Assembly (NCBI RefSeq): GCF_000315055.1
Contig: NZ_BAER01000017.1
Coordinates: 310,001-374,000, forward strand
Length of the DNA stretch: 64,000 nucleotides
Direction: 5' to 3'
Origin: Paraglaciecola polaris LMG 21857
Lineage (GTDB): Bacteria; Pseudomonadota; Gammaproteobacteria; Enterobacterales; Alteromonadaceae
The notes below the pieces were generated by a model. That model was not told the origin of the DNA and did no database searches. It worked only from the letters and a program-made list of their open reading frames with translations. Shown here piece by piece: positions 8,141 to 17,222 of the stretch; the first letter of the stretch is position 1, and the number at the start of each line of letters is the position of its first letter. A program made the translations under genes and the position numbers.

Positions 8141-9538
8141 TTAAAATAGCGTAATTTCAGACGACTCAAGAACCAGGCCTGTGTCATAGTCGCTGAAATA
8201 AAGCTCTTGTATGTACCGTTCATTAGTCACTTCTAGCATATCCCCAAAACCAAAAATATCATCACCTAAGTAAATTTTAACGTCTTCAATAGATAAGCCT
8301 TGCTTCAACTTGCCTATTTGCCACGGAGAATCAAACTTTAGCTGCGTTTTAGAAAATGCAGAATCAAGTAAATACACTTTATTTAATTCCTGTCCTTTAA
8401 TATCGAGCACGATATGATTGTCCATGATTAACATTGTACTGTCTTTGTCACTGCGCACTAATCCTAACGCTTGGGACTTCAATGTTTGAATATCCATTTT
8501 ATCGCCTTTAAGTTCGATAAATTTGGAAAGCGTGTCAGTGGCGCTTTGGTTGGTTAAAATATTTAGTTTATCAACGGTAAAATTAGCGTTTGATAGGGCA
8601 TAAAACGTCACACCATATTCCGGTAGCTCGTTTAGCACAACTCGTTTGGCTACACCTTGCAGCGTTATCAAAAGACCCCCTTGCTTGATGCGAACAAAAT
8701 GTCGAGGATCTTGTTTAGTCTCTAATAATAATGCGATATCTGTCATTGGCATATTCAATTTAATATTGTCTAAAATTTGCCAATTTTGAAGCTCGAAACG
8801 TCGGTCAAACTCCATCATACTTAAGAGCTCGTTACTCAACCAAACATTCTGATTTGTAACGCTGATAAGCTTGTCATTATGAAAGGTTAGCCAGAAATCG
8901 CGACCGTAAGAAACAACTTTACGTTCGCCTCCTAGTTTAAATACCCCTGTAGGCGTGCCAAAGTGTTGCAACATTTGCTGATAAGTGCTGTTAAGCGGCA
9001 AACCGAAAGCTCCTTGCGTGAAGTTTACCGTTTGGGATGTTAACGCAGGCGCAGGATGCTGACTCTCAATGTCATAGGTAATAATATGTTTAGCATCAGC
9101 CAAAATATTGGATGAGAAGTTTATAGCTCGTTTCTTTAAGCCGTCTTCGTCAAACGGAGTGGCATTTTCAGATAACGGCGCACCAATATAACAATTATTC
9201 ACCAATTGGGCTTTGAATGTTACCCGATTTCTAGTGATACGAGTTTCTGTAGTTTTATCATCTAAGTAAGTGGATTTTTCGGTTAGGATTGCTCCGTCGG
9301 CACCTTTTTCGCCTGCGAGCTGTAAAATATCTTCAATCACACTAAGTCGCGTTTTATCTAATGACTCTTCCCGAGTACTCCCGTGTGAAAAGCGCAATCT
9401 GCCGCTAACATTAATAGTATCGATAACGTCATAATCGCAATCAGGGTAAAATTGAAATAATTTGACCTCCGTAGAAAAAGCAACTTTTGGGAATATTAAC
9501 AAGCTGATATGAAGTAAAAAAATAGTGCTTTTAATCAT
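8141..9538 (-). CDS. Exported protein of unknown function, 465 aa
   Basis: I do not recognise this gene. It starts with a signal peptide (MIKSTIFLLHISLLIFPKVA, cut after FS-T) and an AGGA lies upstream of the ATG. Residues about 25-125 form a small domain with VSGRLRFSHG, a run of Lys/Glu helices and GEKGADGAILTEKS. The 'residues-GADGAI' pattern recalls small Rcs/YbjQ-like envelope domains (DUF4156-like), which is a weak similarity. The rest is a beta-rich region of about 300 residues without cysteine motifs, perhaps two similar halves (SLTNSTYQQMLQHFGTPTG and KQGLSIEDVKIYLGDDIFG both look like 'small lipoprotein A'-type turns). It is probably periplasmic. It is monocistronic and convergent with the PEP-CTERM-like gene. 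Confidence 0.7.
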   Translation of the reverse strand: MIKSTIFLLHISLLIFPKVAFSTEVKLFQFYPDCDYDVIDTINVSGRLRFSHGSTREESLDKTRLSVIEDILQLAGEKGADGAILTEKSTYLDDKTTETRITRNRVTFKAQLVNNCYIGAPLSENATPFDEDGLKKRAINFSSNILADAKHIITYDIESQHPAPALTSQTVNFTQGAFGLPLNSTYQQMLQHFGTPTGVFKLGGERKVVSYGRDFWLTFHNDKLISVTNQNVWLSNELLSMMEFDRRFELQNWQILDNIKLNMPMTDIALLLETKQDPRHFVRIKQGGLLITLQGVAKRVVLNELPEYGVTFYALSNANFTVDKLNILTNQSATDTLSKFIELKGDKMDIQTLKSQALGLVRSDKDSTMLIMDNHIVLDIKGQELNKVYLLDSAFSKTQLKFDSPWQIGKLKQGLSIEDVKIYLGDDIFGFGDMLEVTNERYIQELYFSDYDTGLVLESSEITLF

Positions 9539-10021
9539 ATAAATCCTTGTGATGACACGATGTAACGAGCTTACTGCTAATCTTTCTTTCGCTTATAATT
9601 CAACCTATAACAGGTAATTAGCAGCCCTTTATACTGTAACAGTGTCGGGTAATAAAACTCACAATGCAATTACTCATTATTTTCGGTTAATTGGAATTCA
9701 CGATGCTGTTGCTTGATGTAAAGGTTACTTGAAGAGCATGCAGCGGTGCTTAGTATTGCAGGGTAGATCAACGAGCTACTGATAAAAAAGACCAAATATT
9801 TTAGAGCGCAACTTCATTAAAACAGAGTAAGAAAACAACCGTAATAATATTCGTCTCAAAATTAACTCGCGGCATAAGCGTAGGCAGCCAATCGGAAATC
9901 TGGCCTAGCAAAGCACTGAAGTAATGCATAGGTTACGCATGTTCACATATTTGAACATGCGACATAAGAATATCTGGTTCTATTAGGATGTTGAGCTATC
10001 AGGCTGCGCATCGTTAACAAA
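9539..10021. other. Intergenic region between MCP gene end and exported-protein start
   Basis: About 480 bp with no coding frame that can be supported. The only structure seen is the inverted repeat at 9936-9961, described separately. The right part is the 3' side of the chemoreceptor gene, and the left part is the 5' side of the 465-aa protein gene. Confidence 0.4.
9936..9961. repeat. Perfect 10-bp inverted repeat
   Basis: Arms CGCATGTTCA (9936-9945) and TGAACATGCG (9952-9961) around a 6-base spacer. It lies 60 bases after the end of the chemoreceptor gene. There is no T-run on either side, so it may be a protein-binding palindrome or a 3' stabilising hairpin rather than an intrinsic terminator. 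Confidence 0.55.
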
Positions 10022-12010
10022 TCAAACAATAAAGCGGCTGACTTCCTCATCTAATAATTTTGCCACTGAGTCCAACGTACAGGCACTCTTTTTTAACAGC
10101 GCCGCATTTTCGTTAGTGCTCAGGTAAGTTTGCTGAATATTAATGATATTTCTATTCACTTCATCTACGGTCGCTGACTGCTGCTCAGTCGCCGCTGCAT
10201 TTTGCAAATTCATATCACTGAGCTGCGATGACTGACTGGTGATATTTTCTAATTGAGTGAGTACGCCTTTAAATCCAACAACAGTTTGGTTGGTTGATTC
10301 TTGACTATTTAGCATAGCTTGAACGGCTTGTTTACTGCGGCTTTGTAATTGCTCTATCATGCCCTTAATACGTGCTGTAGACTCCGCTGTTTTTTTCGCT
10401 AGAGAGCGGACTTCATCAGCAACAACGGCAAAACCACGCCCTTGTTCACCTGCGCGTGCGGCCTCAATAGCCGCGTTTAACGCTAATAAATTAGTTTGAT
10501 CTGCCACGCCGTTTATTACATCTAATATACTGCCAATTTCATCACTGTCGTCGGCTACCAACTGAATAATATTTTTTGTTTGATCAATCTCACTGGAGAG
10601 CTTAGTTACCTTTTCACTCGCTTCATTGACGAGCAGCTCGCCGTTATTTGCAGCGTCATTCGCTTGTCTAGACTTATCAGCCGTACCCGCGCAGTTGGCA
10701 GCAACTTCTTGTACAGCGGCTTCCATTTCATTAATGGCAACCGCCACTTGTTCGGTCTGGCTTAAACCTGAGCGAACCTCTTGATCTACGGTGTTAGTGA
10801 TAGTCGATATTTCTGAAACGATTTTGACAAGATCATGACTGGCATTGCGTACATTGCTGGTCAGTGATGCCACATGCGTTACCATTTCGTTGAAATCAGC
10901 CGCCAGTACACCTAACTCATCCTTGCTCAGTTGCTTTGCTCGAGCGGTAAGATTTGACTGTTGCTGCACTTCCATCATGGCTTGTGAGAGTGAATTGATT
11001 TGTTGGCCAATTTGACGCAGCAAAATAAAACTCAGACTCAAACTAATCATTAGCATCAGCGCAGACAGAGCGATAAGCCATTGTAAATTGCTAACCGCAG
11101 CCGCTTTAGCATCGTCAATAGACTGAACAAGCTGTTCGGCTAATAAATTTTCAAATGCTTTGAGTTGGTTAATTCGCCCCGTGGCCACCTTGAACCACTG
11201 TGTGGCTGCAATCCCGAAATTATCTTGCTGTTGTAATGCAATTTGTCGCATACGCTTAACGTCAGTGACATCTTGCCCGGTAACCACCTTATCTAGCGCT
11301 GCAGCTTGTGTGGGTGATGCAAAGTCTACGAATACGTTCATATAGGTGACTTGTTCAGATAATAAGGTAATGAATTTCTGGTAGTCCCCATTTGCAAATT
11401 TTCCTGCGGAGAAGGTATTACTTAACACCGCCCGTTCAATACCCGCTCGCTCTTTACTCTGCAAAAAGTTCAGATATGCAGAAACTTGATTGCTGATCCG
11501 AGGATCTTCAATGGTCGTTGAAATAATGCTGCTAATACCTAATAAAACGGCATTTGTTTCAGTGTAGTAACCAATGGCGTCGCCCACAGGAAGAGTTTGC
11601 TGGCGAATGTCGCGGCGCATATTACTAATTTTATCCATGCGTTGCCCAATAGATGACAGCACAGATGCGAGGCGTGGATCGTAATGATCGTGTTCAAGTT
11701 GAGCCACAAATTGCTGGTAATTCGCTAATCGATTATTCGTAGCAGCAAGTTGTGTATTTAGTTCATTTGAAAACTTCAGGCCTTTTGAGCCAAGGTAGCC
11801 TGCTGAAAACCCTCGCTCTTTCTGTAGTTCATGAACCAATTGACTGGCGGTGGTTGCCAAGCCTCCTAACTTTTGTGCCTGACTCATAGACGTAAGCACT
11901 TGATAATTCTTGAACACACTATTCAAAATAAAAATTAAGGCTAAAACGAGGGGTCCTAACGCTAAAAAAAGCAATTTATATCTAATCGATAAATCTCGTA
12001 AAAAAATCAT
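10022..12010 (-). CDS. Methyl-accepting chemotaxis protein with NIT-type sensor domain
   Basis: A 662-aa inner-membrane chemoreceptor. TM1 lies at about residues 13-30. A periplasmic nitrate/nitrite-sensor-type (NIT) domain follows, with its hallmark [16 protein letters not shown] near the start and a second conserved [14 protein letters not shown] segment. TM2 is at about 310-335, then a HAMP domain ([19 protein letters not shown]), then the cytoplasmic signalling hairpin with the highly conserved tip [32 protein letters not shown], seen here in pieces, followed by LAKKTAES. No C-terminal CheR-binding pentapeptide is visible (the end is SRFIV). It is an orphan receptor with no che genes nearby. 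Nitrate/nitrite sensing is the family expectation, not shown here. Confidence 0.93.
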   Translation of the reverse strand: MIFLRDLSIRYKLLFLALGPLVLALIFILNSVFKNYQVLTSMSQAQKLGGLATTASQLVHELQKERGFSAGYLGSKGLKFSNELNTQLAATNNRLANYQQFVAQLEHDHYDPRLASVLSSIGQRMDKISNMRRDIRQQTLPVGDAIGYYTETNAVLLGISSIISTTIEDPRISNQVSAYLNFLQSKERAGIERAVLSNTFSAGKFANGDYQKFITLLSEQVTYMNVFVDFASPTQAAALDKVVTGQDVTDVKRMRQIALQQQDNFGIAATQWFKVATGRINQLKAFENLLAEQLVQSIDDAKAAAVSNLQWLIALSALMLMISLSLSFILLRQIGQQINSLSQAMMEVQQQSNLTARAKQLSKDELGVLAADFNEMVTHVASLTSNVRNASHDLVKIVSEISTITNTVDQEVRSGLSQTEQVAVAINEMEAAVQEVAANCAGTADKSRQANDAANNGELLVNEASEKVTKLSSEIDQTKNIIQLVADDSDEIGSILDVINGVADQTNLLALNAAIEAARAGEQGRGFAVVADEVRSLAKKTAESTARIKGMIEQLQSRSKQAVQAMLNSQESTNQTVVGFKGVLTQLENITSQSSQLSDMNLQNAAATEQQSATVDEVNRNIINIQQTYLSTNENAALLKKSACTLDSVAKLLDEEVSRFIV

Positions 12011-12299
12011 CTACATCCCTTCAGGTAAAACCAAATCCAAATCTTGTATTGTTTAAAAACAACAACCCTAACCATGACACCTTTATCAAACAGACGGCCA
12101 AACAATACACGCTCAGTCCTTTAAAATCATCACCTTAGCGCTGCAAACTAGACTAATGTCTTAATAAAAAGACTCGCGCAAACAAAAAGGCCACAAAAAA
12201 CACAAACAGAACATTAAATGAACATGCCCAGTTAACACTTCTCCATTAAAAGCCCATACATGCTGGATAACCCATTAATAACATTGTTAAAGTAGCTCT

Positions 12300-14258
12300 T
12301 TGAAAAAACAATCACACCTGAGGCAGGAAGACGGTTTGCAGCAAACAGATTTAGCGATTCTCGCGGGCCCTATATTAAAAAAGTTGAGCGTCAATCAAGT
12401 CACCTTATGGTTAGTGACATCTCACCCCGTTGATATCACCCTCAGACTGATGCCTGACGGCCAGACTGAGCAAACGTTTGCCCTTAGTCAGACTGCCGCA
12501 ATTGACAAAACACGTCAGCATAGGAGCATCAACGCAGGAGAACATCTATACATTCATTTGATTGAACTGACACTAGCGGACCCCTTACCTGCAGACTGTT
12601 GGATTGGCTATCAATTAGATTTTTCGCCCGTTGACATTGATATTAGCCCAGCTCTGCTAACCGATTTAATCAGCGACATTTGCTATCCACTGCGCCCTAC
12701 GCCTGGCTTTGTTATTCACTCTCGCTTGCATAAAATTTTACATGGCTCATGTCGAAAGCCCCACCATAAAAGTGCTGATGGGTTAGTGATTGCCGACAAA
12801 CTGCTGAGTGAACTGCAAGACACGCCCCAGCAATGGCCTAGTCTATTAATGATGTCGGGGGATCAAATATACGCCGACGATGTCGCCGCTCCCATGTTAG
12901 CGGCCATCCATAGTGTCATTCCTAAGTTGGGTATAACCAATGAGACGTTTGCCCAATCAACCGTGGTTGATAGCCATGCATTGCACAGCGATCAAGCCTT
13001 GTATAATCAGCGGGTGCACATTTTACCCAGCGATACCAACAGCCAAGCGCTACGTATTCCGTTATTTAAATCGGCCGAAAAACCGGTATTTACCACAGTG
13101 CATGCCAATAATCATTTGGTTTCGTTCGCAGAAGTCATAACCATGTATTTACTCTGTTGGTCGCCAGAATGCTGGAACATGGCCAATACCAACATGCCCA
13201 AGTCGATCGACAAGAATAGCGTTACGGGTTATCAAGATGAATTGGCCGTGATCGAACAATTTGTGACGGGTCTGCCCCAAGTACGACGAGTAATGGCGCA
13301 CCTTCCCTGCCCGATGATGTTTGATGATCATGACATAACCGACGACTGGAACCTCACCGCAGATTGGGAGCAAACAGCCCACTCAAATGACTTTTCCCGG
13401 CGCATTATAGGCAATGCACTCATGGCCTATTTACTTTGCCAAGGCTGGGGTAATGCGCCAGAAAATTTCAGTGATACATTGCTCAATAACGTGCAACTGA
13501 GCCTAAAAAACTTAGGCGGTGAGCAACACGATAGCACCATCAATGATTTATTAGATTTTGAGCAATGGCATTACCATTGGCCCACGTCTCCTAAGCTATT
13601 AGTACTCGATACACGCACCCAGCGCTGGTGGTCAGAATCTAATCCAAATAAGCCTTCTGGATTGATGGACTGGGAATCCCTAACGGAGTTACAACAGTTG
13701 CTTATCAACGAACCTGCCGTGGTGTTGGTGTCCCCAGCCCCTATATTCGGGGTAAAGTTAATTGAAGCAATACAAAGAGTTTTTACCCGATTAGGTAAAC
13801 CCCTGATGGTTGACGCCGAAAATTGGATGGCTCATCCAGGTAGTGCCAATTATTTATTAAATCTATTTACCCATCGTAAAACACCGCAAAATTTTGTCAT
13901 CTTATCCGGTGATGTGCATTACTCCTACGCCTATCACGTGAAATTGAAACGCCGGCGCAATAGTCCAGACATATGGCAAATAACCAGCAGTGGTCTGCGT
14001 AATACCTTTCCTGACGGTTTGCTCAATTGGCTAGACAGATTAAATCGCTGGTTATACGCCCCTTACTCACCACTGAATGCGTTTACCAAGCGACGCAACA
14101 TGCGCGTAACACCGCTTAAGCCCTCCCATGCATCAGCCGGTGAGCGCTTGGTCAATGGTTCAGGCATAGGGTTAGTCGAATTAGACGAGCTTGGTAAACC
14201 AGTACTTATCAGCCAATTACTTGCAGATGAACAAATCAACTTCACCCCAGATGGCTAA
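12300..14258 (+). CDS. PhoD-like alkaline phosphatase/phosphodiesterase, TTG start
   Basis: A 652-aa cytosolic-looking protein of the PhoD-like metallophosphatase group. Metal-site motifs are visible: MMSGDQIYADD, PCPMMFDDHDITDDW and ILSGDVHYSYAYH, followed by QITSSGLRN. The N-terminal segment ILAGPILKKLSVNQVTLWL is the usual opening of this group and begins soon after the start, so the start must lie close to 12300. The only start-like codon after the in-frame TAA at 12288-12290 is TTG 12300, and the ribosome site is weak. There is no signal peptide, unlike Tat-exported PhoD enzymes. The substrate is unknown. It is monocistronic and divergent from the chemoreceptor gene. Confidence 0.82.
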   Translation: MKKQSHLRQEDGLQQTDLAILAGPILKKLSVNQVTLWLVTSHPVDITLRLMPDGQTEQTFALSQTAAIDKTRQHRSINAGEHLYIHLIELTLADPLPADCWIGYQLDFSPVDIDISPALLTDLISDICYPLRPTPGFVIHSRLHKILHGSCRKPHHKSADGLVIADKLLSELQDTPQQWPSLLMMSGDQIYADDVAAPMLAAIHSVIPKLGITNETFAQSTVVDSHALHSDQALYNQRVHILPSDTNSQALRIPLFKSAEKPVFTTVHANNHLVSFAEVITMYLLCWSPECWNMANTNMPKSIDKNSVTGYQDELAVIEQFVTGLPQVRRVMAHLPCPMMFDDHDITDDWNLTADWEQTAHSNDFSRRIIGNALMAYLLCQGWGNAPENFSDTLLNNVQLSLKNLGGEQHDSTINDLLDFEQWHYHWPTSPKLLVLDTRTQRWWSESNPNKPSGLMDWESLTELQQLLINEPAVVLVSPAPIFGVKLIEAIQRVFTRLGKPLMVDAENWMAHPGSANYLLNLFTHRKTPQNFVILSGDVHYSYAYHVKLKRRRNSPDIWQITSSGLRNTFPDGLLNWLDRLNRWLYAPYSPLNAFTKRRNMRVTPLKPSHASAGERLVNGSGIGLVELDELGKPVLISQLLADEQINFTPDG

Positions 14259-14260
14259 TC

Positions 14261-14288
14261 CCTAGCCCCTAGCCCCTAGCCCCTAGCC
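14261..14288. repeat. Four tandem copies of CCTAGCC just after the stop codon
   Basis: Exact 7-bp units at 14261-14267, 14268-14274, 14275-14281 and 14282-14288, starting 2 bases after the TAA of the PhoD-like gene. A heptanucleotide array of this kind can change length by slippage. Here it is outside any called reading frame. Confidence 0.9.
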
Positions 14289-14321
14289 ACAAAATGCTAA
14301 CGGGGGAACCTACAGAAGATC

Positions 14322-14912
14322 TTACCGCATTAACTCCTGTTCGATAAAATCGAGACGATCTTGACCAAAATACATCTGCTTACCAATAAACATGGTGGGT
14401 GCTCCGAAAACGCCTTTTTCTATTGCGCGGCCAGTATTTTCTTTTAGTAGATCTTTAATTGTCTCTTGGCTCGTTAAGCTGAGCAATTTGTGGCCATCAA
14501 TGCCTGCCCCTGTAAGCTCTGCCAGAAGTACAGTTTCGTCTGCCAAATTTAAACCTTTGACCCACATGCCGTTGAATATCACAGTGAGGTAAGGTTCAAA
14601 AATGTCCATTACTTTGGCTGCGTAACATCCACGCATTAAGGTCAGTGTATTAATCGGGAAATGGGGGTTCATGTTAAATTCACAGCCATAGCGCTGGATA
14701 AAACGAGGTAAATCATGCTCTGCCATATATTTACCTTTGGCCGGTATTAATGCAGGGGACATATTTTTGCTGGCTTGATGCACAGCGCCCAGCAGCATGG
14801 GCTCATATACTAATTCGGCCGCATATTTTTCAGCCAACTTTCTAAGCTGTCCGTCCGCTAAAAATGCAGTGGGACTGCCTACATCAAAAAAGAATTCTAT
14901 TTTTTTACTCAC
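14322..14912 (-). CDS. 2-hydroxychromene-2-carboxylate isomerase-like (DsbA/GST-kappa family)
   Basis: About 196 aa in the thioredoxin-fold HCCA isomerase family, which act with glutathione. The family N-terminus KKIEFFFDVGSPTAFLA carries the Ser expected to contact glutathione. The C-terminal half shows VFGAPTMFIGKQMYFGQDRLDFIE, the cis-Pro-containing part of the fold. Two in-frame GTG codons (14921 and 14912) could start it. The AAGGTGAG stretch sits at proper distance only from the second, so 14912 was chosen. It follows the SDR gene by about 40 bases on the same strand and is probably cotranscribed, suggesting a small aromatic or aldehyde-detoxification pathway. Confidence 0.87.
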   Translation of the reverse strand: MSKKIEFFFDVGSPTAFLADGQLRKLAEKYAAELVYEPMLLGAVHQASKNMSPALIPAKGKYMAEHDLPRFIQRYGCEFNMNPHFPINTLTLMRGCYAAKVMDIFEPYLTVIFNGMWVKGLNLADETVLLAELTGAGIDGHKLLSLTSQETIKDLLKENTGRAIEKGVFGAPTMFIGKQMYFGQDRLDFIEQELMR

Positions 14913-14952
14913 GTTACTCACCTTTATATTTAATTGTTAAACGACGTGTTAA

Positions 14953-15681
14953 TTACCACTTCTCAACCCATGGGCGAATATCTAATTCAAAGGTCCAAGC
15001 ACTTCTTGGTTGCTCGTATAACATGACATAGTTTTGCGCCAACTCATTAGGCTTCACTATGCCCTCTTGAGCATTTAACGATTCGAAATCTGGATGATTT
15101 TCACGGATCCATTGTGTGTCTACCGCCCCATCAATAATGACATGAGCGACGTGTATATTCTTTGGTCCCAGTTCTCTGGCCATACTCTGGGCGAGGGATC
15201 TTAGGCCGTGTTTAGCACTGGCAAACGCCGCAAACATGGCTCCTCCTCGCACGCTGGCAGTCGCACCAGTAAATAGGATCGTTCCGCGTTTACGTTCGAG
15301 CATTTTGCGCGCGGCCTCACGGCCCACCAGAAATCCCGAAAAACAGGCCATTTCCCAGATTTTAAAGAATTTTTTGGCACTTGTTTCCACAATGCCCATG
15401 GGAACATTCGCGCCAATATTGAATACGACGACCTCAATTGTGCCAATCTCTCGTTCTATCTTGTCGAACAACGCAATGACTTGCTCTTCATTACGCGCAT
15501 CTAAAGGAAAACCGTGCGCATCAAACCCATCACTGCGCAGAGTTTCAGCATAGCTTTGCACTGCATCAGCACTGCGCCGCGCAAGACATACAGTCAACCC
15601 CTTCTTAGCAAACTCGGTGGCAATGGCACTGCCAATCGCATCCCCAGCGCCAACAACTAACACGACTTTGTTATTTTGCAT
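14953..15681 (-). CDS. SDR-fold protein with altered active site
   Basis: A 242-aa short-chain dehydrogenase/reductase fold. The cofactor motif is G11-A-G-D-A-I-G (VVGAGDAIGSAIA) and the NAG motif is replaced by FNIGAN. At the active site the usual YxxxK reads F153-A-S-A-K157, and the position of the catalytic Ser reads Ala/Thr (GATAS), so two of the three classic residues are absent. The same sequence style (MFAAFASAKHGLRSLAQSMARELGP, seen in pieces) is common in one SDR subgroup, so this is probably a family trait rather than damage. It heads an operon with the HCCA isomerase and is divergent from a LysR gene. The start at MQNNKVVL has GGAGA upstream. Confidence 0.85.
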   Translation of the reverse strand: MQNNKVVLVVGAGDAIGSAIATEFAKKGLTVCLARRSADAVQSYAETLRSDGFDAHGFPLDARNEEQVIALFDKIEREIGTIEVVVFNIGANVPMGIVETSAKKFFKIWEMACFSGFLVGREAARKMLERKRGTILFTGATASVRGGAMFAAFASAKHGLRSLAQSMARELGPKNIHVAHVIIDGAVDTQWIRENHPDFESLNAQEGIVKPNELAQNYVMLYEQPRSAWTFELDIRPWVEKW

Positions 15682-15814
15682 CTCGTTATCTCCTTTACCT
15701 AGCCGACAAACATGGACTTAATGAACCAAACATAAATTAAACTATTCATTCATGCGCTAAAAGCTGTTAAAACTTACCTATAAATAAGTTTTTCTTACCT
15801 TAAGGTGACGTAAA

Positions 15815-16711
15815 GTGAATCCTCCTCCTATTCAGTGGCTTGCTGTATTTGCAGCCGCTGCCAAATACAGCAGCTTTAGAAAGGCGGCGGACACATTACA
15901 TGTTTCACCACCTGCGGTAAGTCAGCAGATTAAGGCCTTAGAGGAATATTTAGGCAGCAAGTTGTTTAGGCGCAACGGCCCTCGGTTGACTCTCACCTCA
16001 GCCGGCGAGTTTTACTATCAGGTTGCCGCTAACATCATGAGTCTGCATCACAGCGGCTTCACTGAATTTGATCAACGATTCAATAAACGTTCTTTGCGTT
16101 TAAGCACACCACTGTTTATCGCTCAAGAACTACTTATTCCCCACTACATGGCATATAAGGAACTTCAATCTAAAGCAGAGCTGCGGATCACCACTGGCAG
16201 TGAATACATTGATTTTGATACTGGGCAAGCTGATGCGGCCATACGTTTTGGCCATGGAGGCTGGCCTAATTTAGTCAGTCGTTTACTCTGTAAAGTGCAC
16301 ATTAGCCCCGTGGTATCACCGCTTTATCAGGCAAAATGTATGCGCCAACCGCAAAGCGATTTAGCTAGCTTAGTGAACAATCACATTCTGATCACCACAG
16401 ATGAAAATCTACAGGATTGGTATTCGTTATTTCCTGATATTCACCCTAAAGATGTCATCGTCTGCGATTCCTATTTTTCAGCAATCAAATCAGCGGAAAA
16501 GGGTTTGGGAATTGTGCTGGGCTTGTTTCCAGCCATCAATAACTGGGTTAATGAGGGACGACTCACCCAGCTAAGTAACGGGTATTTTGACACGCAATCT
16601 GCCTATTGGTTAGTGAGCCCTAAACAACAAGAAGATAATCCGTTAATAGCCTCATGTTTCACCTGGGCTAAAACACTATTTGATGGCTTACCGGCTTTAC
16701 ACAACGAGTGA
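15815..16711 (+). CDS. LysR-family transcriptional regulator
   Basis: A 298-aa LTTR. The N-terminal winged HTH is clear: KYSSFRKAADTLHVSPPAVSQQIKALEEYLG at about residues 17-48, followed by LFRRNGPRLTLTSAGEFYY. The C-terminal part is a LysR substrate-binding domain (GcvA-like, QADAAIRFGHGGWP). The start is a GTG at 15815 with AAGGTGA upstream. It is divergent from the SDR/HCCA-isomerase operon, about 130 bp away, and so likely controls it and itself. The effector is unknown. Confidence 0.92.
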   Translation: MNPPPIQWLAVFAAAAKYSSFRKAADTLHVSPPAVSQQIKALEEYLGSKLFRRNGPRLTLTSAGEFYYQVAANIMSLHHSGFTEFDQRFNKRSLRLSTPLFIAQELLIPHYMAYKELQSKAELRITTGSEYIDFDTGQADAAIRFGHGGWPNLVSRLLCKVHISPVVSPLYQAKCMRQPQSDLASLVNNHILITTDENLQDWYSLFPDIHPKDVIVCDSYFSAIKSAEKGLGIVLGLFPAINNWVNEGRLTQLSNGYFDTQSAYWLVSPKQQEDNPLIASCFTWAKTLFDGLPALHNE

Positions 16712-17222
16712 TGATGCAAACCCAAGGCGACTAATGGTTCAGGGTTCAGCGGTTACTCACGGCACCAGAGGGGCGTAATGGACAACATAATAGGCCTCAA
16801 CAATGTTGTGGTTTCATTGCTTAGTCACTGCTGCTCAGCCGATTTTTGTGCAATAAATTATCTAGCGGGGACAATAACTTGCAAATCGACTCATTTATAT
16901 TGATGGGCCTTTAAAAAATATTATTTGTTTGCGCTAAAAATAAAATCATTTTTATTCATATAGTTATGAATGCCTTGAAATGTCCCGCCTATCAAAATTT
17001 AAGGATTAAGCAGAAATTAAATGAAAATGTAGACAGGAATGTTTGAAAACATAAACGTCATATGTTTATATAAATAGCATATTTATTTAACAAATAAGTC
17101 ATCAATTCATAGGTACTGACGCGTCATCGGTCAGCAGAGTAAGTCAATCTTCACTGCCTGTTAATTCAATGCTTATTAATTCGATGGCGTATTTAGTCAA
17201 TAACGTACCTAGGAAATAATCA
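16712..17222. other. Upstream region of the GH127-type gene
   Basis: About 510 bp without a supported gene. A usable promoter is TTGAAA (17044-17049), 17 bases, TATATA (17067-17072). The sequence there, TTTATATAAA at 17065-17074, shares only the central core of the GntR palindrome described at 20323-20336 and was not called as an operator. AGGA before ATG 17223 is the ribosome site. Confidence 0.4.

Noticed and set aside
17065-17074. TTTATATAAA before the GH127-type gene as a fifth GntR operator
   Set aside because: Only the AT-rich core matches; outer TC/GA bases are missing, and it coincides with a -10-like element.
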